This document shows, one piece after another, positions 63,001-64,000 of a stretch of DNA of 64,000 bases. The position numbers and the translations under genes were made by a program. This stretch comes from Ascidia mentula. Its lineage: Eukaryota > Chordata > Ascidiacea > Phlebobranchia > Ascidiidae. The stretch's first letter is position 1, and each line of letters opens with the position of its first letter. Where the stretch lies: contig OX387199.1 in NCBI GenBank assembly GCA_947561715.1, forward strand, positions 2,423,001 through 2,487,000, given 5' to 3'. The notes under the pieces were generated by a model. That model saw only the letters and a list, made by a program, of their open reading frames with translations. It did no database searches and was not told the origin of the DNA.

Positions 63001-64000
63001 CGCTTTCGAGGTTTACTCGGCAAACAAGACCCTCCCCCGTCGGTATTCGGGATTTAGGCTTCTAGTAATTATGTTACGACCTAGACTAACCCCGCATGGA
63101 TAGCAGCCAATCAGCGCACAGCTGCCACCTCGCGTGACCAATGAAGCTTGAGACTAAAACTTGTAAACAAACTCGTACAAAAAAGTGCGCCTTTCATTGG
63201 CAATGTTGTTGTGTTGTCTGAGCCAGTTTATATGGTTTGTCGTTAACCTACCCGCTGTGGCGTGAGATGTGTTGACGAGAATGCAAGAGGCAAGGCACCC
63301 TGTAACTCGATCACGTATACGTTACAAACAGGCGCCATGAGTGACAGAACAAACTAACACAACGGGTAGCAGCAAACGTCAGTGACACTCAAAGTGAAGG
63401 AATGCGTGATAACAAGGAGGATGTAGCTCTGCTATTCCTTGAAAGGAATATACCAATGTCATGTTCATTTTCAACATGGGACTGTGTTGTTAGGGAAGTT
63501 GAACTCATCTTTTCCTAATCTTTTTTCCTGAAACAAATGAAGAAATAAGGCATTGGCAATAAACGAATCAAAGTCAAGGATGTGTAGTGTAGCTTGTTTA
63601 CCAACAACGCGGTACAATCGAGTGCAATGCGTGGGGTCACTGTTGAACAACCACAACATGCCCAACCTGTTATGCAACGTATATATCCTCCATGCACTTC
63701 GTTCAGCACGCCCAACCTGTTATGCAACGTGTTTCCCGGAACAATGTTCCGCCATGTACTTCACATGACTTTCATTCGCTCAGTCTTGTTGTAAAGCAAA
63801 AGTCAAATATTGCTGTTTTGAAATGCGGCTTTGCAGACTCCACGAATAGTCTGCAGTCAAGCTTTTTCCTATGTTTGTTGCTTTACAGGGTTTTTAATTA
63901 TAAAACCTTATGCTGTAACGAATGTAGGTGGATCTACAAAGTAAGTTTTTTGTTAGACTCTTATCATTTTTTTTATATTTTTGTAGTTCGCATTGCCTTT
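60081..64000 (+). CDS. P-loop sulfotransferase-like protein, 5' part
   Basis: Exon 1 (60081-60332) and exon 2 (62355-62502) chain in phase. The N-terminus KIVVAGMPKTGTKSIKAAL is the P-loop that binds the 5'-phosphate of PAPS in sulfotransferases (PKTGT). It continues with LGYTVYDAEENFEYLHADW, CDVPACYYWEEM and, across the splice, FPDAK|ILLMIRDSEEEWW, matching the second core strand and the conserved Arg-Asp of the family. The closest family I recognise is Sulfotransfer_4, common as expanded sets in invertebrates; the acceptor is unknown. A possible third exon lies at 63889-63939, and an acceptor (TTTTTGTAG) sits at 63986 next to the window edge, so the rest of the gene lies to the right and this end is nominal. 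Confidence 0.7.
61324..61432. repeat. Imperfect inverted repeat in intron 1 of the sulfotransferase-like gene
   Basis: AGCCTCTGCC...GTCTTCCGC (61324-61363) is opposed by GCGGAAGAT...GGCAGAGTTT (61397-61432), giving a potential hairpin with a loop of about 33 bases. Possibly a small foldback element. Confidence 0.45.
63659..63731. repeat. Short direct repeat, 21 bp, two copies
   Basis: GCCCAACCTGTTATGCAACG followed by T occurs at about 63659 and 63711, 52 bp apart. Confidence 0.7.

Noticed and set aside
63889-63939. Candidate third exon of the sulfotransferase-like gene
   Set aside because: It is open and has good splice sites, but the Cys-rich peptide does not resemble the family, so it is only mentioned, not called.
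1-64000. Retroviral, LTR, Polinton-like or CRISPR structures
   Set aside because: I found no reverse transcriptase, integrase, capsid or envelope frame, no paired LTRs and no regularly spaced repeats.

Overview
The window is animal nuclear DNA with intron-rich, compact genes and short GT-AG introns. Two tandem five-zinc-finger genes that match the ascidian ZicL (Zic-r.b) family point to a tunicate, most probably Ciona. I cannot fix the species from sequence alone.

Layout. From 472 to 18484 (minus strand) runs a long secreted coiled-coil gene with at least 20 exons that continues past the left edge. Its last visible intron, 650-8868, holds both ZicL genes on the opposite strand (3373-4660 and 7179-8526). 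18.5-22.5 kb has no recognisable multi-exon gene, only a small zinc-finger-like reading frame and a dispersed repeat. 22506-27394 (plus) is a six-exon gene for a basic, disordered and coiled-coil protein with RPKSA-type motifs; its second exon has no Met of its own and is easy to miss. 28086-29339 (minus) is a troponin C/calmodulin-like EF-hand gene with a Met-only first exon, a TATA-like box and a consensus CRE upstream. 30530-36763 (plus) holds a tandem pair of membrane-anchored GNAT acetyltransferases of the NAT8/camello type with identical exon plans. 37835-48404 (minus) holds three small Shisa-like (STMC6-type) single-pass membrane proteins with shared exon structure but different cytoplasmic tails: one His-rich with PPSY, one nearly tail-less, one with PPTY and PPPY. 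48.4-60.1 kb is gene-poor. 60081 onward (plus) is the 5' part of a P-loop sulfotransferase-like gene that leaves the window on the right.

Most notable signal. At least six short dispersed repeats between 31 and 51 kb (31.19, 36.84, 37.03, 39.18, 44.76 and 50.68 kb) carry a type I hammerhead ribozyme motif: an AGCTGCA stem strand, CTGATGAG, an ACC...GGT hairpin, CGAAA, and an ATC or GTC site followed by the complementary stem strand. Two copies keep a nearly intact core; the others are decayed. Some are bounded by short inverted repeats. Other repeats include a long-TIR foldback element, a MITE-like pair (21.6 and 44.4 kb) and a near-identical ~148 bp duplication (49.3 and 51.2 kb). I saw no reverse transcriptase, capsid or envelope reading frame and no LTR pair.

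Exon boundaries are my own readings of splice sites and reading phase. They chain in phase for nearly all genes; exceptions are stated in the entries.
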